From IMG/VR virus record IMGVR_UViG_3300010379_000039, positions 1 to 28,783 of that record: a stretch of 28,783 nucleotides of DNA. One strand, 5' to 3'. Positions 13,726-22,746 of this stretch are shown here, one piece after another. The position numbers and the translations under genes were made by a program. The notes below the pieces were generated by a model. That model saw nothing but the letters and a program-made list of their open reading frames with translations, was not told the DNA's origin and made no database searches. Origin of the DNA: a virus. How positions within the stretch are numbered: position 1 is the stretch's first letter; the number at the start of each line of letters is the position of its first letter.

Positions 13726-13835
13726 TCGGGGACCTCCTCGACGGGATGCGGGTCGGCGGGCTCGCCGTCCGGCGGGCCGCCCTCGGGGGTCTCGTCGGGC
13801 GGATCCTGGTCGGCTCGCTCGGCGGGCTCGGTCAT
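13716..13835 (-). CDS. Tiny acidic Pro-rich protein (39 aa)
   Basis: ATG 13835 overlaps the stop of the tail gene (ATGA). The 39 residues ([20 protein letters not shown]...) are very acidic and Pro-rich and end HPVEEVPEWR. Its TAA lies ten bases inside the amidase gene, and its GAG GAG codons supply the amidase ribosome site. The layout suggests a real coupled gene or a translation leader for the lysin. No family recognised. Confidence 0.55.
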   Translation of the reverse strand: MTEPAERADQDPPDETPEGGPPDGEPADPHPVEEVPEWR

Positions 13836-15265
13836 TTGCTCGTCCTCCTGCCGTCGTTCGGTGGGAATGGCAACTCGGGATGCTGGCCGGGCTCCTCCTC
13901 GGCGCCCGCCGCGCCGGTCCCGGTCCCGGTCTCACCGGACCGGAACGCGGCGGTCGCCAACTGGTAGAACCCTTGATCGGCGGCGACGGTCCCGCCGCCC
14001 AGTTGCCCGGTCACCGTGACTAGCGCATCGGTGCCGGGGTTAAAACTGGTCTCGCCGCCGGGGCCGACCAGGTAGACGCCGACCGGGGTACTGCTCACCG
14101 GACCCGTAGCGGTGACCAGATACATCTTTGTTGCACAGTAAAACCGCTGGCCGCTGATGACGGTTATCACCGATTCCATCCGCCAGCGCTTGTTACCCGC
14201 CGCCGCCCCGGTGAGCGGGTAGCCGTCGGCGCCGAGCGATATTCCGCCCCACGCCAGCCGCATTGTCAGCGTGCGGCCCGTGTTCGTGCCGACGTTGAAC
14301 AGCCCGGTCACGATGATCTGGTAGACGGTACCGGGGGTCGCGTCACCCGCCGGGATGAGGTGGGAGAGTAGCGGGTGTTCGGCGTTGTCGCTAAACCACT
14401 GGCCTTGCGTCGTGACGGCGCCGCCCCCGGATCCGCCCTGGCCGGGCGGTCCCTGCGGGCCTTGCGGTCCTTGCGGTCCCTGCGCGCCGTCCGCCCCGGC
14501 GATGCCCTGCGGGCCGGGCGGGCCGACCGCCCCCGGCGGCCCCTGGATGACCCCGGCGCTAAGCCATGCGCTGCCCGGCGAGGTCGGGCCGACGAATACC
14601 CATAGCGTCCCGTCGGGCTCGTAAACCAGGGACCACCCGACCTCCATCTGCACCGGGGCCGCCGGGCGCCCGGCGCCGTCCCAGTCGGCCGGTATCAGCC
14701 CGGACTCGTGCAGCTCGGCGGGCGTGCGGAACGCGCCGAACGAGCCGACGATCAGCGTTGCCTGCCCGGGGGCGCCGGGCGGGCCGGGCGGGCCGACCGG
14801 GCCGGGCGGGCCGGGGCCGCCGCCACCGCCACCGCCGAAATCCTGCTCGAGCGGGATGAGCTGCATTTGCCCGCTGATGATCGCCCCGGCCGGAACCCGG
14901 ATCAGGGCGAGCCGGACCCCGGTGTAATCCCCCTCGCCGGGCAGCACGGCCAGCCGGTAGGTCGCGGTCTCGGGGTCGGTGACCACGGCCCACAGCTCAT
15001 CTTCGCGGGCCTCGGCGCCGCCCTGCGCGGCCTGGACCTCGGCGCCGTCATCGGAGGTGAGCACCGCGACCGTCCCGTCGCCGCATGCGGCGATGGCCAG
15101 CCACCCGGGGTCGACGGCGATGCCGAGCCCGAGCGCGGGCGATAGCCGGACCGGGGTCACGATGCCCGCGCGGCGCCCGGCCAGCGCGGTTATCACCTGC
15201 CGGTCCTCACGCGCCGAATACCGGCCGCTCTGGCCCCACCGCAGCAACCCGGCCGGAGTCGTCAT
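13832..15265 (-). CDS. Minor tail protein with collagen stretches (paralogue A)
   Basis: A 477-residue protein. Residues 1-140 ([20 protein letters not shown]..., [35 protein letters not shown]) are paralogous to the N-terminus of the next gene upstream. A poly-Gly and short Gly-X-Y run follows. Then comes one copy of the [18 protein letters not shown] domain shared with the collagen fibre, a second Gly-X-Y run, and a C-terminal ~160-residue beta-rich domain ([20 protein letters not shown]...). It is probably a trimeric tail-tip or fibre component. Start ATG 15265 overlaps the upstream stop (ATGA). Confidence 0.78.
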   Translation of the reverse strand: MTTPAGLLRWGQSGRYSAREDRQVITALAGRRAGIVTPVRLSPALGLGIAVDPGWLAIAACGDGTVAVLTSDDGAEVQAAQGGAEAREDELWAVVTDPETATYRLAVLPGEGDYTGVRLALIRVPAGAIISGQMQLIPLEQDFGGGGGGGPGPPGPVGPPGPPGAPGQATLIVGSFGAFRTPAELHESGLIPADWDGAGRPAAPVQMEVGWSLVYEPDGTLWVFVGPTSPGSAWLSAGVIQGPPGAVGPPGPQGIAGADGAQGPQGPQGPQGPPGQGGSGGGAVTTQGQWFSDNAEHPLLSHLIPAGDATPGTVYQIIVTGLFNVGTNTGRTLTMRLAWGGISLGADGYPLTGAAAGNKRWRMESVITVISGQRFYCATKMYLVTATGPVSSTPVGVYLVGPGGETSFNPGTDALVTVTGQLGGGTVAADQGFYQLATAAFRSGETGTGTGAAGAEEEPGQHPELPFPPNDGRRTSK

Positions 15266-16149
15266 GATCCGATGTCCTCGACGGTGATCTGCAACCCGTC
15301 GCCCTGATTACCGACCGAGCAGTGATAGTACGTCCCGGTGCCCGCGACCCAGATCCGCCCGTCAAAGTTGCGGGTGACCGGCGCCCCGGTGTGCCGGAAC
15401 GTCCAGATCACTTGCGCGTGGGTGGCAGCGGTGAGCACCTGCCGGTAGCTGATCACGCAGGCACGGCCGAGGGCGGATCCGTCCGGCCCCTGCCCCTCGG
15501 TCCGCATCCCGATGCCAATCCGGCCTTGGAGGTCGCCCGACACTGCCATCGGCGAATTGGCCGTGAACGTCGCCTTGTACCATTGCCCGGTTTCGAGGCG
15601 CACACCCGCGGTCATGTACTGGCGCCCCGTCCGCCCGGCGTCGATCCACGTCTGCTCGTTGCGCAGCTCGTTGGGAAACGTCCACGCACCTTGGATCATC
15701 AGCCGCCGCTCAAGGCTGGCGTTAACGGACCGGATATCCATTTGCGACGCGAGGGTCGCGCCCGCCGGGACGGTGATCCGGCCGATCAGCAGCCCGGACC
15801 GCCCGGCCGATTCCGCTTCGGTGATCACCCGCATCAGCCACCTGCCCTCGTCGGGCTGCACGTCCACCCAGATCATGTCCTCGCGGGTGCCCGTGCCCGG
15901 GCCGGGAATGGCCGTGATGGTGCTGTCGGTGCGGGAGCCGACGACCGCGCTTGTCCGGTCGCCGCAATCGGCGACGCCGAGCCAGCCGCCGGACACGATG
16001 ACGTTGAGCCCGGTCCCGGCGCGGACCTCGATCGGCCACGTCAGCCCGGTCCGGTACCGGGTGACTGCGGCAATCACGAGCCGGTCATCGATCGCGTCGT
16101 AAATTCCGCCCTGGCCCCACGCCAGGATGCCGGTTGGCGCCTCAGTCAT
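15262..16149 (-). CDS. Minor tail protein (paralogue B)
   Basis: A 295-residue protein. Residues 1-145 (GILAWGQGGIYDAIDDRLVI..., WLGVADCGDRTSAVV, ITVPAGATLASQMDIRSV) align end to end with the N-terminal domain of the following gene, so the two arose by duplication. The C-terminal ~150 residues are different: a beta-rich domain (WTFPNELRNEQTWIDAGR..., VIWTFRHTGAPVTRNFDGRIW), possibly a jelly-roll of the kind seen in actinophage tail proteins. ATG 16149 overlaps the upstream hub stop by eight bases. The shared N-domain probably docks on the tail tip. Confidence 0.73.
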   Translation of the reverse strand: MTEAPTGILAWGQGGIYDAIDDRLVIAAVTRYRTGLTWPIEVRAGTGLNVIVSGGWLGVADCGDRTSAVVGSRTDSTITAIPGPGTGTREDMIWVDVQPDEGRWLMRVITEAESAGRSGLLIGRITVPAGATLASQMDIRSVNASLERRLMIQGAWTFPNELRNEQTWIDAGRTGRQYMTAGVRLETGQWYKATFTANSPMAVSGDLQGRIGIGMRTEGQGPDGSALGRACVISYRQVLTAATHAQVIWTFRHTGAPVTRNFDGRIWVAGTGTYYHCSVGNQGDGLQITVEDIGS

Positions 16150-17386
16150 TCGGGATTACCTCCTCTTGCATCCGCCCGCGGTGGAACACGCCCTGTAGCG
16201 TCGTGTCGAGCCGGTCGAGGCGGCGGGTCAGCGATTCGCGCGGGATCGGGGGCGGCGAGGGGGTCGCGACCGTCCACGTGGCGGTCCCCTCCTGCGCGTT
16301 AATGTCGATCTGGATGAGCCGCCCGGTTACCTCGATCCCGCCGGGCAGCAACGGGGTAACCGCGCGGACCGTGACGTCATCGCCGACGGCGTAGCCGGTG
16401 ACCGGCGGGAAGGACTCGGGCGGGCTGGCGGTCAGCGCCAGCGTCGGCGCCGAGTGCGTGGTCGCCATCGTGCGCGCCCGCTCGGCGAGGGTTGACTCGA
16501 GGATCGTCCCGGGCCAGTCGTCAACCGCGTCGAGCCGCGGCAGGTCCGGTTGCGGCCGGTCGACCCTGGCCACCGGGCGGGGCGGTTGCCTGCCATCGGG
16601 GTCGACCGCGGCATTCTCGGGCAGGTCGCCTACCGCGTAGGTGCGGGTCCGTAGCTGATCGCTATCCCACGTCGCCCGGTAGCCGACCGCGCCGCCGGGC
16701 ACCGACACGCCGAGCCCGGCGCCCCCGGATCCCACCCGCGGATAGGCGATTTTCAGCACGCACTCGGGCCGCCCGGTCGCGCCCATCCGGTATTCGCTCC
16801 TGAATTCGGGGCCGTCGAGGACGCCCGCCAGGTTGATCAGCAACTGCCCGCGGCTGGTCGACTCGAGATACTCATAACTCCGGTCGCGGACGATTCCCGG
16901 CCCGGGGTCCGTATCAATCCAGATGCCGACGTCGTTTACCGGCCCGGCTAGCTCCTTGGCGAGCTCGGTCTGTTCTATGTTCACCCAGTTGCCGTAGTTC
17001 TCTGCGAGCTGCCGCTTGGTGAGGTAGCCGGGCAGCTCAGTCAGGGTGATGTTCGCCCACGCCGCGCCGTTCTCATCGGTGATGCCGGTCGGGACGCCGC
17101 ACCAGACCGGCAGCCCGTCATAGAACGCCCACAGCCGCCAGGACCAGAACCGCCGCAGCCGCTCGGAATCGATACCGCACGGCAGCACGACCGTGGCCTG
17201 GCCGTGGCCGAAGTTCGATAGCCGGGACGTGCACGCGAACGCCGAGACATCGACGTTGCCCAGCGGCGCCCCGGGCCACGGCGGGCCGCCGACCCCGGGT
17301 GGCCTGCCGCCGATGTCGGCGATCATGTCGGCCCAGAATGTCCACGTGCCCGGCAGCGGCACGACCGGGCGCGGCTCGAGGATCAT
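16142..17386 (-). CDS. Tail hub protein, siphovirus Gp37-like
   Basis: A 414-residue protein from ATG 17386 (ATGA overlap; GTG 17404 adds six residues). The order resembles the Siphovirus Gp37-like hub family: an N-terminal strand region (ACTSRLSNFGHGQATVVLPC), WRLWAFYDGLPVWCGVPTGI, TLTELPGYLTKRQ, RDRSYEYLESTSRGQLLINLAG, and a later GDDVTVR and EGTATWTV. This is the central hub that sits below the distal tail protein. The next genes down are tail-tip proteins, as expected. The assignment is from gene order and pattern. Confidence 0.72.
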   Translation of the reverse strand: MILEPRPVVPLPGTWTFWADMIADIGGRPPGVGGPPWPGAPLGNVDVSAFACTSRLSNFGHGQATVVLPCGIDSERLRRFWSWRLWAFYDGLPVWCGVPTGITDENGAAWANITLTELPGYLTKRQLAENYGNWVNIEQTELAKELAGPVNDVGIWIDTDPGPGIVRDRSYEYLESTSRGQLLINLAGVLDGPEFRSEYRMGATGRPECVLKIAYPRVGSGGAGLGVSVPGGAVGYRATWDSDQLRTRTYAVGDLPENAAVDPDGRQPPRPVARVDRPQPDLPRLDAVDDWPGTILESTLAERARTMATTHSAPTLALTASPPESFPPVTGYAVGDDVTVRAVTPLLPGGIEVTGRLIQIDINAQEGTATWTVATPSPPPIPRESLTRRLDRLDTTLQGVFHRGRMQEEVIPND

Positions 17387-18348
17387 AGCCACGCCGACCG
17401 CCACGCCAGGGTAACCGAGCCGAACCCGGCCGAGTACAGATACCAGCGGGCCGAGGACACCGCGGCGACCGTGAGCGGCCTCGAGCCAGGCAGCACGAAC
17501 GACGCCCGCGAGAGCCCGCCCACCGCGGAGGCGGTCAGCGTCGCCGTTGCGACGAGTATCTGCATCGACTCAGCGACCGGCGCGAGCCGGATCGTCGCCC
17601 CGGCGGCGCCGACTAGCCGCGACTCGGTCAGGTCGCCCTCATATAGCGCGTAGACGGGCGCGGCGGTGTTGCCGTCATTGGCGAGCGTGCCCGAGTTGGG
17701 CACGTCGGAGGACGCATAGCGCCACGGGTAGGCGCGCGGGTAGCGGCGGCCGGTGGTGACGTCCTCGGACTGGTTGTACAGCATCCGGGTTTGCCACCGC
17801 GCGTCGTAGAGCATGGGGTCGGCGGCGGTCATGGTGCACTGCCAGCGGAACAGCCCGGGGCCGTGCCAGGTCTGCCGGAAATGCTCGGTCCCGGCGCGGA
17901 CGTCGGCGGTCAGTGTCCGGCCGTGCCCGCCGTCGGTGATGGCCAGCTCGGCGGGTTCCCTCGCGGCGGCGCGGGCGGCGAGCTGGTCCCGGAACCGGCC
18001 GAGCTCGGGCCGCGGCCCGGCCGCCGCGCCGGTTATCACGATCGTCCGCGGGCCGAGGGTCTTCGGCCCCCACGCGGCGCCGTCGGCGATCGACCGGGCG
18101 GCGTCGTGCCCGTCCAGCGGCGGCGAGTCGAGCCAGCCCTCGACTTTCTCCACTACCGCGCAGAGCCCGGAATCCTGGTCGCCGGTATTGAGCGGCAGGT
18201 CGTCCCACTCGACGGGGACGAGCCCGGCGCCACCGCCGCCGCCCGGCCCGGGGGGGCCGCCGTCGGCATAGGCCCAGTCGTACCCGCGGTCATACCCGCG
18301 GCCGGGGCCTGCGGCCATCGCCCGCAACAGCGGCGCGGGGCCGGTCAC
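17383..18348 (-). CDS. Distal tail protein (Dit-like)
   Basis: A 321-residue protein from GTG 18348 (GTGA overlap with the tape-measure stop). It lies directly after the tape measure, the usual place of Dit. It has a Gly-rich N-terminal segment (GGPPGPGGGGGAGL), a core with WGPKTLGPRTIVITGAAAG, FRWQCTMTAADPMLYD and TVGAL-like beta strands, and a C-terminal Ig/galectin-like beta region (LVATATLTASAVGG..., FGSVTLAWRSAWL). Dit forms the hexameric ring joining tube and hub. Confidence 0.75.
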   Translation of the reverse strand: MTGPAPLLRAMAAGPGRGYDRGYDWAYADGGPPGPGGGGGAGLVPVEWDDLPLNTGDQDSGLCAVVEKVEGWLDSPPLDGHDAARSIADGAAWGPKTLGPRTIVITGAAAGPRPELGRFRDQLAARAAAREPAELAITDGGHGRTLTADVRAGTEHFRQTWHGPGLFRWQCTMTAADPMLYDARWQTRMLYNQSEDVTTGRRYPRAYPWRYASSDVPNSGTLANDGNTAAPVYALYEGDLTESRLVGAAGATIRLAPVAESMQILVATATLTASAVGGLSRASFVLPGSRPLTVAAVSSARWYLYSAGFGSVTLAWRSAWL

Positions 18349-20858
18349 GACACGCCCCCGGCCGTCGCCCACGCCAGCTCACGGGAGACCTGCGCGGCTA
18401 GCTGCCGCTCGTCCATATGCGCCGTCGGGTAGACGTTGATCACCGCGGCCCCGGCGGCGCCGAGCCCGGCCAGGCTCGGCCCGGCCCCGGCCAGCGGCGA
18501 GCGGCCCACGCCCGGCGCGGCGAGGTCCGGGGCGGGCCAGTCGGCGGCGTTCAGCTCACGTTCGTAGCCGACCTCGAGCCCGCGGAACAGGTCCCGGCCC
18601 ATCGGGATCGTGAGCCGCGACGGGCTGCCGATCTTGAGCGCGGACGAAAGCGCGCCGCTGATCCGGCTGGCCACACTGGAAATCGTAGACATCACGGCGC
18701 CCGCCGCGGCGTTGATCCCGGCCTGTAGCCCGTTCATGATGGCCGCGCCGCCCGCCCGCGCGGCGCCGACCGCGGCGTTCAGCCCGGAGGAGACGGCGCC
18801 CGCGACCGATGACATGGCGCTACTCACCACGGACCGGATCTGTGACATGGCCGAGGAGATGGCCGAGGACATGGCCGACGCGGCCGAGCTGGTCGCGGAC
18901 CGGGCCGCATTCCACCCGGACGAAACCGCCGAGCTAACCGCGGACATGACCGAGGTGACCACCGACCGCACCGCGTTAAACGCGGCGGTAACCCCGGACC
19001 GGATCGCGTTCGTCGCGGCGGCGACGACCGAGGCGAGCGCGGAGAAGACCCCGGCGAGGGCGCGCAGCACGGCCATCAGCGGCCCGGCCGCGGCGGCAGC
19101 GGCCAGGAACGCGGGAATGAGCCCGGGGCTGCCGCCGAATATCCAGCGGACCACGGACATGATCGCGTTGCCGAGCCAGTCGAGCACGCCGCGGAGGGCG
19201 TTAAGCGGGTTGAGCACGGCAGCCGCGGCGCCGATGATCCCGGCGAGCGCGGCCGAAAACCGCTGTATCGGCTCGACCGGGATCAGCTCGACCAGGCGGC
19301 CGAGGACGCTAAAGACGCCGACCAGCACGGCGGCGACCACGCGCAGCACGACGCCGAGGGCGCCGAACGCGACGACCAGCACGCCGCCGATCAGCGCGCC
19401 GATGGGGCCGAGCAGCGGCGCCAGCCGGGACAGGATCGGGCCGAGGACGTCGCCGAGGGCGCGGGCTACGTCGAGGATCGGCGGTAGCAGGTCCTTGACC
19501 CCGTTCATTACCGCCTTGATTATCGGCATGAAAAACGAGCCGAGCCCCTTAGCGACGGCGAGTAGCCCGTCGCGGAATTTCGCCGAGGTGGCGGCCATCA
19601 GCGCGAACGCGGCGACCACGGCGGCGATGATCCACGCGACCGGGCCGAGGGCGGCGACGAGCCCGGCCACGCCGCCCTTGATCCCGAGCATCGGGCCGAC
19701 CACGGTGAGCGCGGACTTGCCCAGAGTCATAAACAGCGGGCCGAGCAGCTTAAGCGGGCCGAGCAGGCTAGACAGCAGCGTGCCGATGATCGGGATCCCG
19801 CCGAGGGCGCCCGCCCCGGTGAACGCGGCCAGCGCGGCCCCGGCGATCAGCAGCGCCGGGCCGAATTGCTTAATGATCCCGACCACCCGGTCGAGGTCGC
19901 CGGGCTTAAGCGCGCTGAGCCACGCGGTCCACGTCGTGATCAGCCCGGTCAGCGGGGCGACCAGCTTGGCGACGGCCACGCCGATAGCGTCAAAGATCGG
20001 GGATAGGGCGCCGCCGGGTGCGACGGCCTTACTGAACGCCTTAGCGAGATCGTAGGCGCCGAGGATCGCCGGGGCGAACGCCTTGACGAGTCCTTGCCCG
20101 ACGCTGAGCTTTATGTCATCGACTACCCGCTTAAACGAGCGCAGCACCTTCCCGGGCTCTTTCATCGCCTCGGCGTAGGCGCCCGCGATACTGTCGCCGT
20201 CCTTGAGCACGGCGTTGAGCACGGCCTGCGCCCGCTCGGCCTCGGTCAGGTCCTTGGTCGCCTTGCCGACCGACTTGGCGTAGTCATCCATCGCCCGGCC
20301 AGCCATGACGTTAATCCCGGCGTTTCTCAGAACGAGACTGTTCTGTGTGCTCACGCCGTGCACGAGATCGGCGAGCACCTCGGTTGAGTTGCGCCCGCTG
20401 ATGACCGCGGCGTTCTGGGCGACGGTGGCGAGCTTGGTCGCGTCGGATAGCTTGAGCTGGTTTTGGGCGAACTGGGCGACGAGCGACTGAGCGGTCCCGG
20501 CCTCGATCCCCTGCTCGCGGATCGCCGAGACGGTTTTCTGCATCGTCGGGTAGCTGAGGTTGTTTGCCTTGGCGAGCGCCCTCAAACTGGCGTCCATCTC
20601 GCCGACGCGGGCGGCGGTCTGGAATGACGCGACGCCGAACCCGATAGCGGCGGCCGACGCGACGCCGAGCCCGGTCGCGACCGATTTGCCGACTGAGGAG
20701 GCGAACCCGCCGACCGCCTTGAGCCCGGCGGACATGGCCGAGCTGATCGAGGAGGCGGCCTCCTTGCCCGCCGCGCTGGCCGCGCTCGAGATATCGGACT
20801 TGAGCGACCCGGTATCGGCCTTGACGTCGACCGTCAGCTCGCCGTATTTGCTAGCCAT
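18345..20858 (-). CDS. Tape measure protein
   Basis: An 837-residue, mostly helical, Ala/Ser/Val-rich protein. The N-terminus (GELTVDVKADTGSLKSDIS) and the helical stretch AAIGFGVASFQTAARVGEMD are typical of tape measures. Long hydrophobic segments occupy the middle (about 330-560), and the C-terminal region has PSRLTIPMGRDLFRGLEVGY. At about 1.5 angstrom per residue it predicts a tail of roughly 125 nm. It scaffolds tail-tube assembly and probably helps DNA entry. ATG 20858 overlaps the chaperone stop by eight bases. A long antisense open frame across it (about 18610-20055) is a GC artefact. Confidence 0.93.
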   Translation of the reverse strand: MASKYGELTVDVKADTGSLKSDISSAASAAGKEAASSISSAMSAGLKAVGGFASSVGKSVATGLGVASAAAIGFGVASFQTAARVGEMDASLRALAKANNLSYPTMQKTVSAIREQGIEAGTAQSLVAQFAQNQLKLSDATKLATVAQNAAVISGRNSTEVLADLVHGVSTQNSLVLRNAGINVMAGRAMDDYAKSVGKATKDLTEAERAQAVLNAVLKDGDSIAGAYAEAMKEPGKVLRSFKRVVDDIKLSVGQGLVKAFAPAILGAYDLAKAFSKAVAPGGALSPIFDAIGVAVAKLVAPLTGLITTWTAWLSALKPGDLDRVVGIIKQFGPALLIAGAALAAFTGAGALGGIPIIGTLLSSLLGPLKLLGPLFMTLGKSALTVVGPMLGIKGGVAGLVAALGPVAWIIAAVVAAFALMAATSAKFRDGLLAVAKGLGSFFMPIIKAVMNGVKDLLPPILDVARALGDVLGPILSRLAPLLGPIGALIGGVLVVAFGALGVVLRVVAAVLVGVFSVLGRLVELIPVEPIQRFSAALAGIIGAAAAVLNPLNALRGVLDWLGNAIMSVVRWIFGGSPGLIPAFLAAAAAAGPLMAVLRALAGVFSALASVVAAATNAIRSGVTAAFNAVRSVVTSVMSAVSSAVSSGWNAARSATSSAASAMSSAISSAMSQIRSVVSSAMSSVAGAVSSGLNAAVGAARAGGAAIMNGLQAGINAAAGAVMSTISSVASRISGALSSALKIGSPSRLTIPMGRDLFRGLEVGYERELNAADWPAPDLAAPGVGRSPLAGAGPSLAGLGAAGAAVINVYPTAHMDERQLAAQVSRELAWATAGGVS

Positions 20859-21608
20859 CGCGGTCGACCTTCATGCCGGGCATCCCGGCGAGGATCCGCG
20901 CGGCGTCGGCCCACGTGCCCGCCTTGACGTCGCCGGGCTGGCCCCTCGATTCCGGGGCCGTTTCGTGAACTGGCGCGGCCCTCTCTCGGTCTGACGTCGA
21001 ACCGTGCCGGATCGTCCGGCCTGGCCGGGGCAGCGGCCGGGGCCGGGCGGCGCCTTTGGCCCCGTGAGCGCGCAGCGTGACCCATGTGAGCTGCGCCAGC
21101 TCATCAGCGAGGACGGCGAGTAGCTCGGCCTCGGTCGACCAGTGCTCGCCGGGCCGCCGGGCGTACGGGGGCAGCCGCTCGAGCAGCACGGCAACCCGGC
21201 GCGTCGAAACCGCCGGGTCGAGGACGTCGACCCCGTACACCTCGAGCATCAGCGCTTCGACGTCGGGGTCGAACCGCGCCGCGCAGCCCGCCCGGAATTT
21301 GGGAGGCTCGAGAAACCGCCCTGTAGCGCGCCCATCGACTGGAATAGGAACGTCAGCTCGCCGAGTTTCAGCCCGGCGTCGCACAGCCGGTCGTAATCGT
21401 CGCCGATCAGCTCGCCGAGGGCGCCCTCGAGGTCGCCGAGGGCCACCGCGCGGACCGTCTTTAGCTCCCATCCCGCCATCGCGGGCACCTCATACCGGCG
21501 GTCCTTATACGCGAACGTGTACGGCGCCCGCTCGGCCTCGGTCGCGGCAGCACCTGCCGCGGCCTCGAGGTCGAGCAGCCCGTCGCCGTTCGCGCTGGCC
21601 CCGGTCAC
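20851..21608 (-). CDS. Tail assembly chaperone GT fusion (-1 frameshift product)
   Basis: The longer chaperone is made by a -1 shift at CCCAAAT (21297-21303). It keeps 104 residues of the short protein and continues in the second frame (FRAGCAARFDPDVEALMLEV...) for 148 more, giving about 252 residues ending TAG at 20851. The second frame has no convincing start of its own; its conserved part begins exactly at the slip. The two proteins should be made in a fixed ratio and assist tape-measure folding and tube assembly, as G/GT proteins do. The extension is rich in Arg/Pro in its final third. Confidence 0.85.
21249..21608 (-). CDS. Tail assembly chaperone G (short product)
   Basis: A 119-residue acidic, helical protein from GTG 21608, coupled to the tail-tube stop (GTGA). 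The sequence (YTFAYKDRRYEVPAMAGWEL..., GDLEGALGELIGDDYDRLC) fits the G-type chaperone made before the tape measure. In zero frame it ends TGA at 21249-21251, about 45 bases past the slippery site. Confidence 0.8.
   Translation of the reverse strand: MTGASANGDGLLDLEAAAGAAATEAERAPYTFAYKDRRYEVPAMAGWELKTVRAVALGDLEGALGELIGDDYDRLCDAGLKLGELTFLFQSMGALQGGFSSLPNSGRAARRGSTPTSKR
21297..21303 (-). promoter_or_regulatory. Programmed -1 slippery heptamer CCCAAAT
   Basis: In the G frame the codons read C CCA AAT. After slipping, CCC AAA pairs perfectly in the -1 frame. The site obeys X-XXY-YYZ, and the downstream frame is open to the tape-measure gene. Confidence 0.85.
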
Positions 21609-22222
21609 GCCGCCTTTTCAGCGGGCGCGCGGCGGGTGCCGTTGCCGTTGCCGGGCTCGTCGGCCGGGCCGAGCTGGACATAACCGAGCCGCCCGCCGTC
21701 ATCCAGCGCGGATAGCGTCACGTCGAGCGGAACCGCCGCGCCGCTCGTGATCTGCATATCGCCCGCGTCCGAGAGCGAGGCGCGGCCGAACCCCACCCGG
21801 AACACGGTGTCTCCGTCCCGGGTGTCGATGCCGACCGCGTACAGGTGGGTCGGCGCGTCGGACCGTAGCTCCATATCGATGCTGCCGTCAGCGCCGACAG
21901 TCGGAGGGTCGGCGTCAAAGTACATCGCCAGCGTGATCTCGTTGAGCTGCCACATGATGAATTGCAGCGTGATCTGTCGGCCGGTGATGACCGACCGGAT
22001 CGGCACCCGGGATTGCCAGGGCGTGAGGTCCTCGGTATCGGTGGACTGGCCGACCGTGGGGCCGTCCTCGGATAGGTAGCCGAGCAGCCGCCACGGGGCG
22101 GCGAAGTCTTCCCACGTGTCGGCCGGGAGCGCCGTGCCGGGCGGCGCGACCCAGATTCCGGGGCCGTTCGCGGTCCCGACCTGGACCTCTTCGGGGTTGA
22201 GCGTTGGCGGGGCGGGGGGCAT
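21605..22222 (-). CDS. Major tail (tube) protein
   Basis: A 205-residue protein with a strong ribosome site (AGGAGG nine bases before ATG 22222), fitting a highly expressed structural gene. The N-terminus has NGPGIWVAPPGTALPADTW, then WRLLGYLSEDGPTVGQSTDTEDLTPWQ, a typical tube-protein opening. Strands such as RSVITGRQITLQFIMW and ITLAMYFDADPP follow. The C-terminus is flexible and charged. It forms stacked hexamers of the tail tube. It precedes the chaperone pair as usual. Confidence 0.82.
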   Translation of the reverse strand: MPPAPPTLNPEEVQVGTANGPGIWVAPPGTALPADTWEDFAAPWRLLGYLSEDGPTVGQSTDTEDLTPWQSRVPIRSVITGRQITLQFIMWQLNEITLAMYFDADPPTVGADGSIDMELRSDAPTHLYAVGIDTRDGDTVFRVGFGRASLSDAGDMQITSGAAVPLDVTLSALDDGGRLGYVQLGPADEPGNGNGTRRAPAEKAA

Positions 22223-22228
22223 AACTTG

Positions 22229-22633
22229 TTACCTCCTGGTTTGCTGCCGGACGCGGGCCGGGTGAGCGCTGACCGCGTACCGGGCTACGTACCGCGGGGC
22301 GCCCGTCTCGTCGGGCAGCCAGAACGGCCCGTCGATGACGTCCACGCGGGTAATCACGCCGCCGGGCCAGCTCGCCCACGGCAGCGCGCAGATACGGCGC
22401 CGCGCCGCGTCGGCCCTCGCCGACGCGGCGCCGCGGCTGTGCGACCTGATATCGACCTGCACGCTGACGGTTGCCAGCCAGCCGGGCGGGTCGCCGCGCC
22501 CGGCCGTGTAGGACCACGTGATCACGCCGCCGAGCGGCCGGATCGTCTCGTAAACGAGCTGCTCGACGTCGGGCGCCGGGTAGTCCAGCACCGGGTCGGC
22601 GCCCGCGGGCAGCTCGAGGTCCAGCGCCATCAC
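22229..22633 (-). CDS. Tail terminator / tail completion candidate
   Basis: A 134-residue protein from GTG 22633 (GTGA overlap) or ATG 22630 next to it. The middle has VYETIRPLGGVITWSYTAGRGDPPG and WLATVSVQVDIRSHSRG. The C-terminus is RYVARYAVSAHPARVRQQTRR. Its position between the gp10-like gene and the tail tube, with strands forming a compact alpha/beta protein, fits a tail-terminator (gpU-like) protein. Ends six bases before the tube start and contains the tube's ribosome site. Assigned mainly by gene order. Confidence 0.55.
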   Translation of the reverse strand: MMALDLELPAGADPVLDYPAPDVEQLVYETIRPLGGVITWSYTAGRGDPPGWLATVSVQVDIRSHSRGAASARADAARRRICALPWASWPGGVITRVDVIDGPFWLPDETGAPRYVARYAVSAHPARVRQQTRR

Positions 22634-22746
22634 ATCACCTGCCGCTGATTGCGGATGATCTCGGCCTGCACCTCGGGCGGCAGGTCCTCAAACCAGGCGA
22701 CATAGGCGAGGTAGCGGCGCAGCATCGCGCGCCATAGCCGCCTCAC
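22630..22746 (-). CDS. Small head-tail region protein (38 aa)
   Basis: GTG 22746 overlaps the upstream stop (GTGA), and its TGA overlaps the next start. The 38 residues (MRRLWRAMLRRYLAYVAWFE...) are a basic, aromatic helix followed by PPEVQAEIIRNQRQVM. Small proteins occur here in many actinophages with unknown role. Both overlaps support it as a real gene. Confidence 0.55.
   Translation of the reverse strand: MRRLWRAMLRRYLAYVAWFEDLPPEVQAEIIRNQRQVM

Noticed and set aside
18610-20055. Long plus-strand open frame (481 codons) inside the tape measure
   Set aside because: Antisense to a clear tape measure; Ala/Thr/Pro-rich, as expected from the complement of a high-GC helical gene.
20851-21471. 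Independent gene for the second tail chaperone frame
   Set aside because: The part before 21303 is Arg-rich shadow of the G gene; conserved-looking sequence begins at the slippery site, so it is a frameshift extension.
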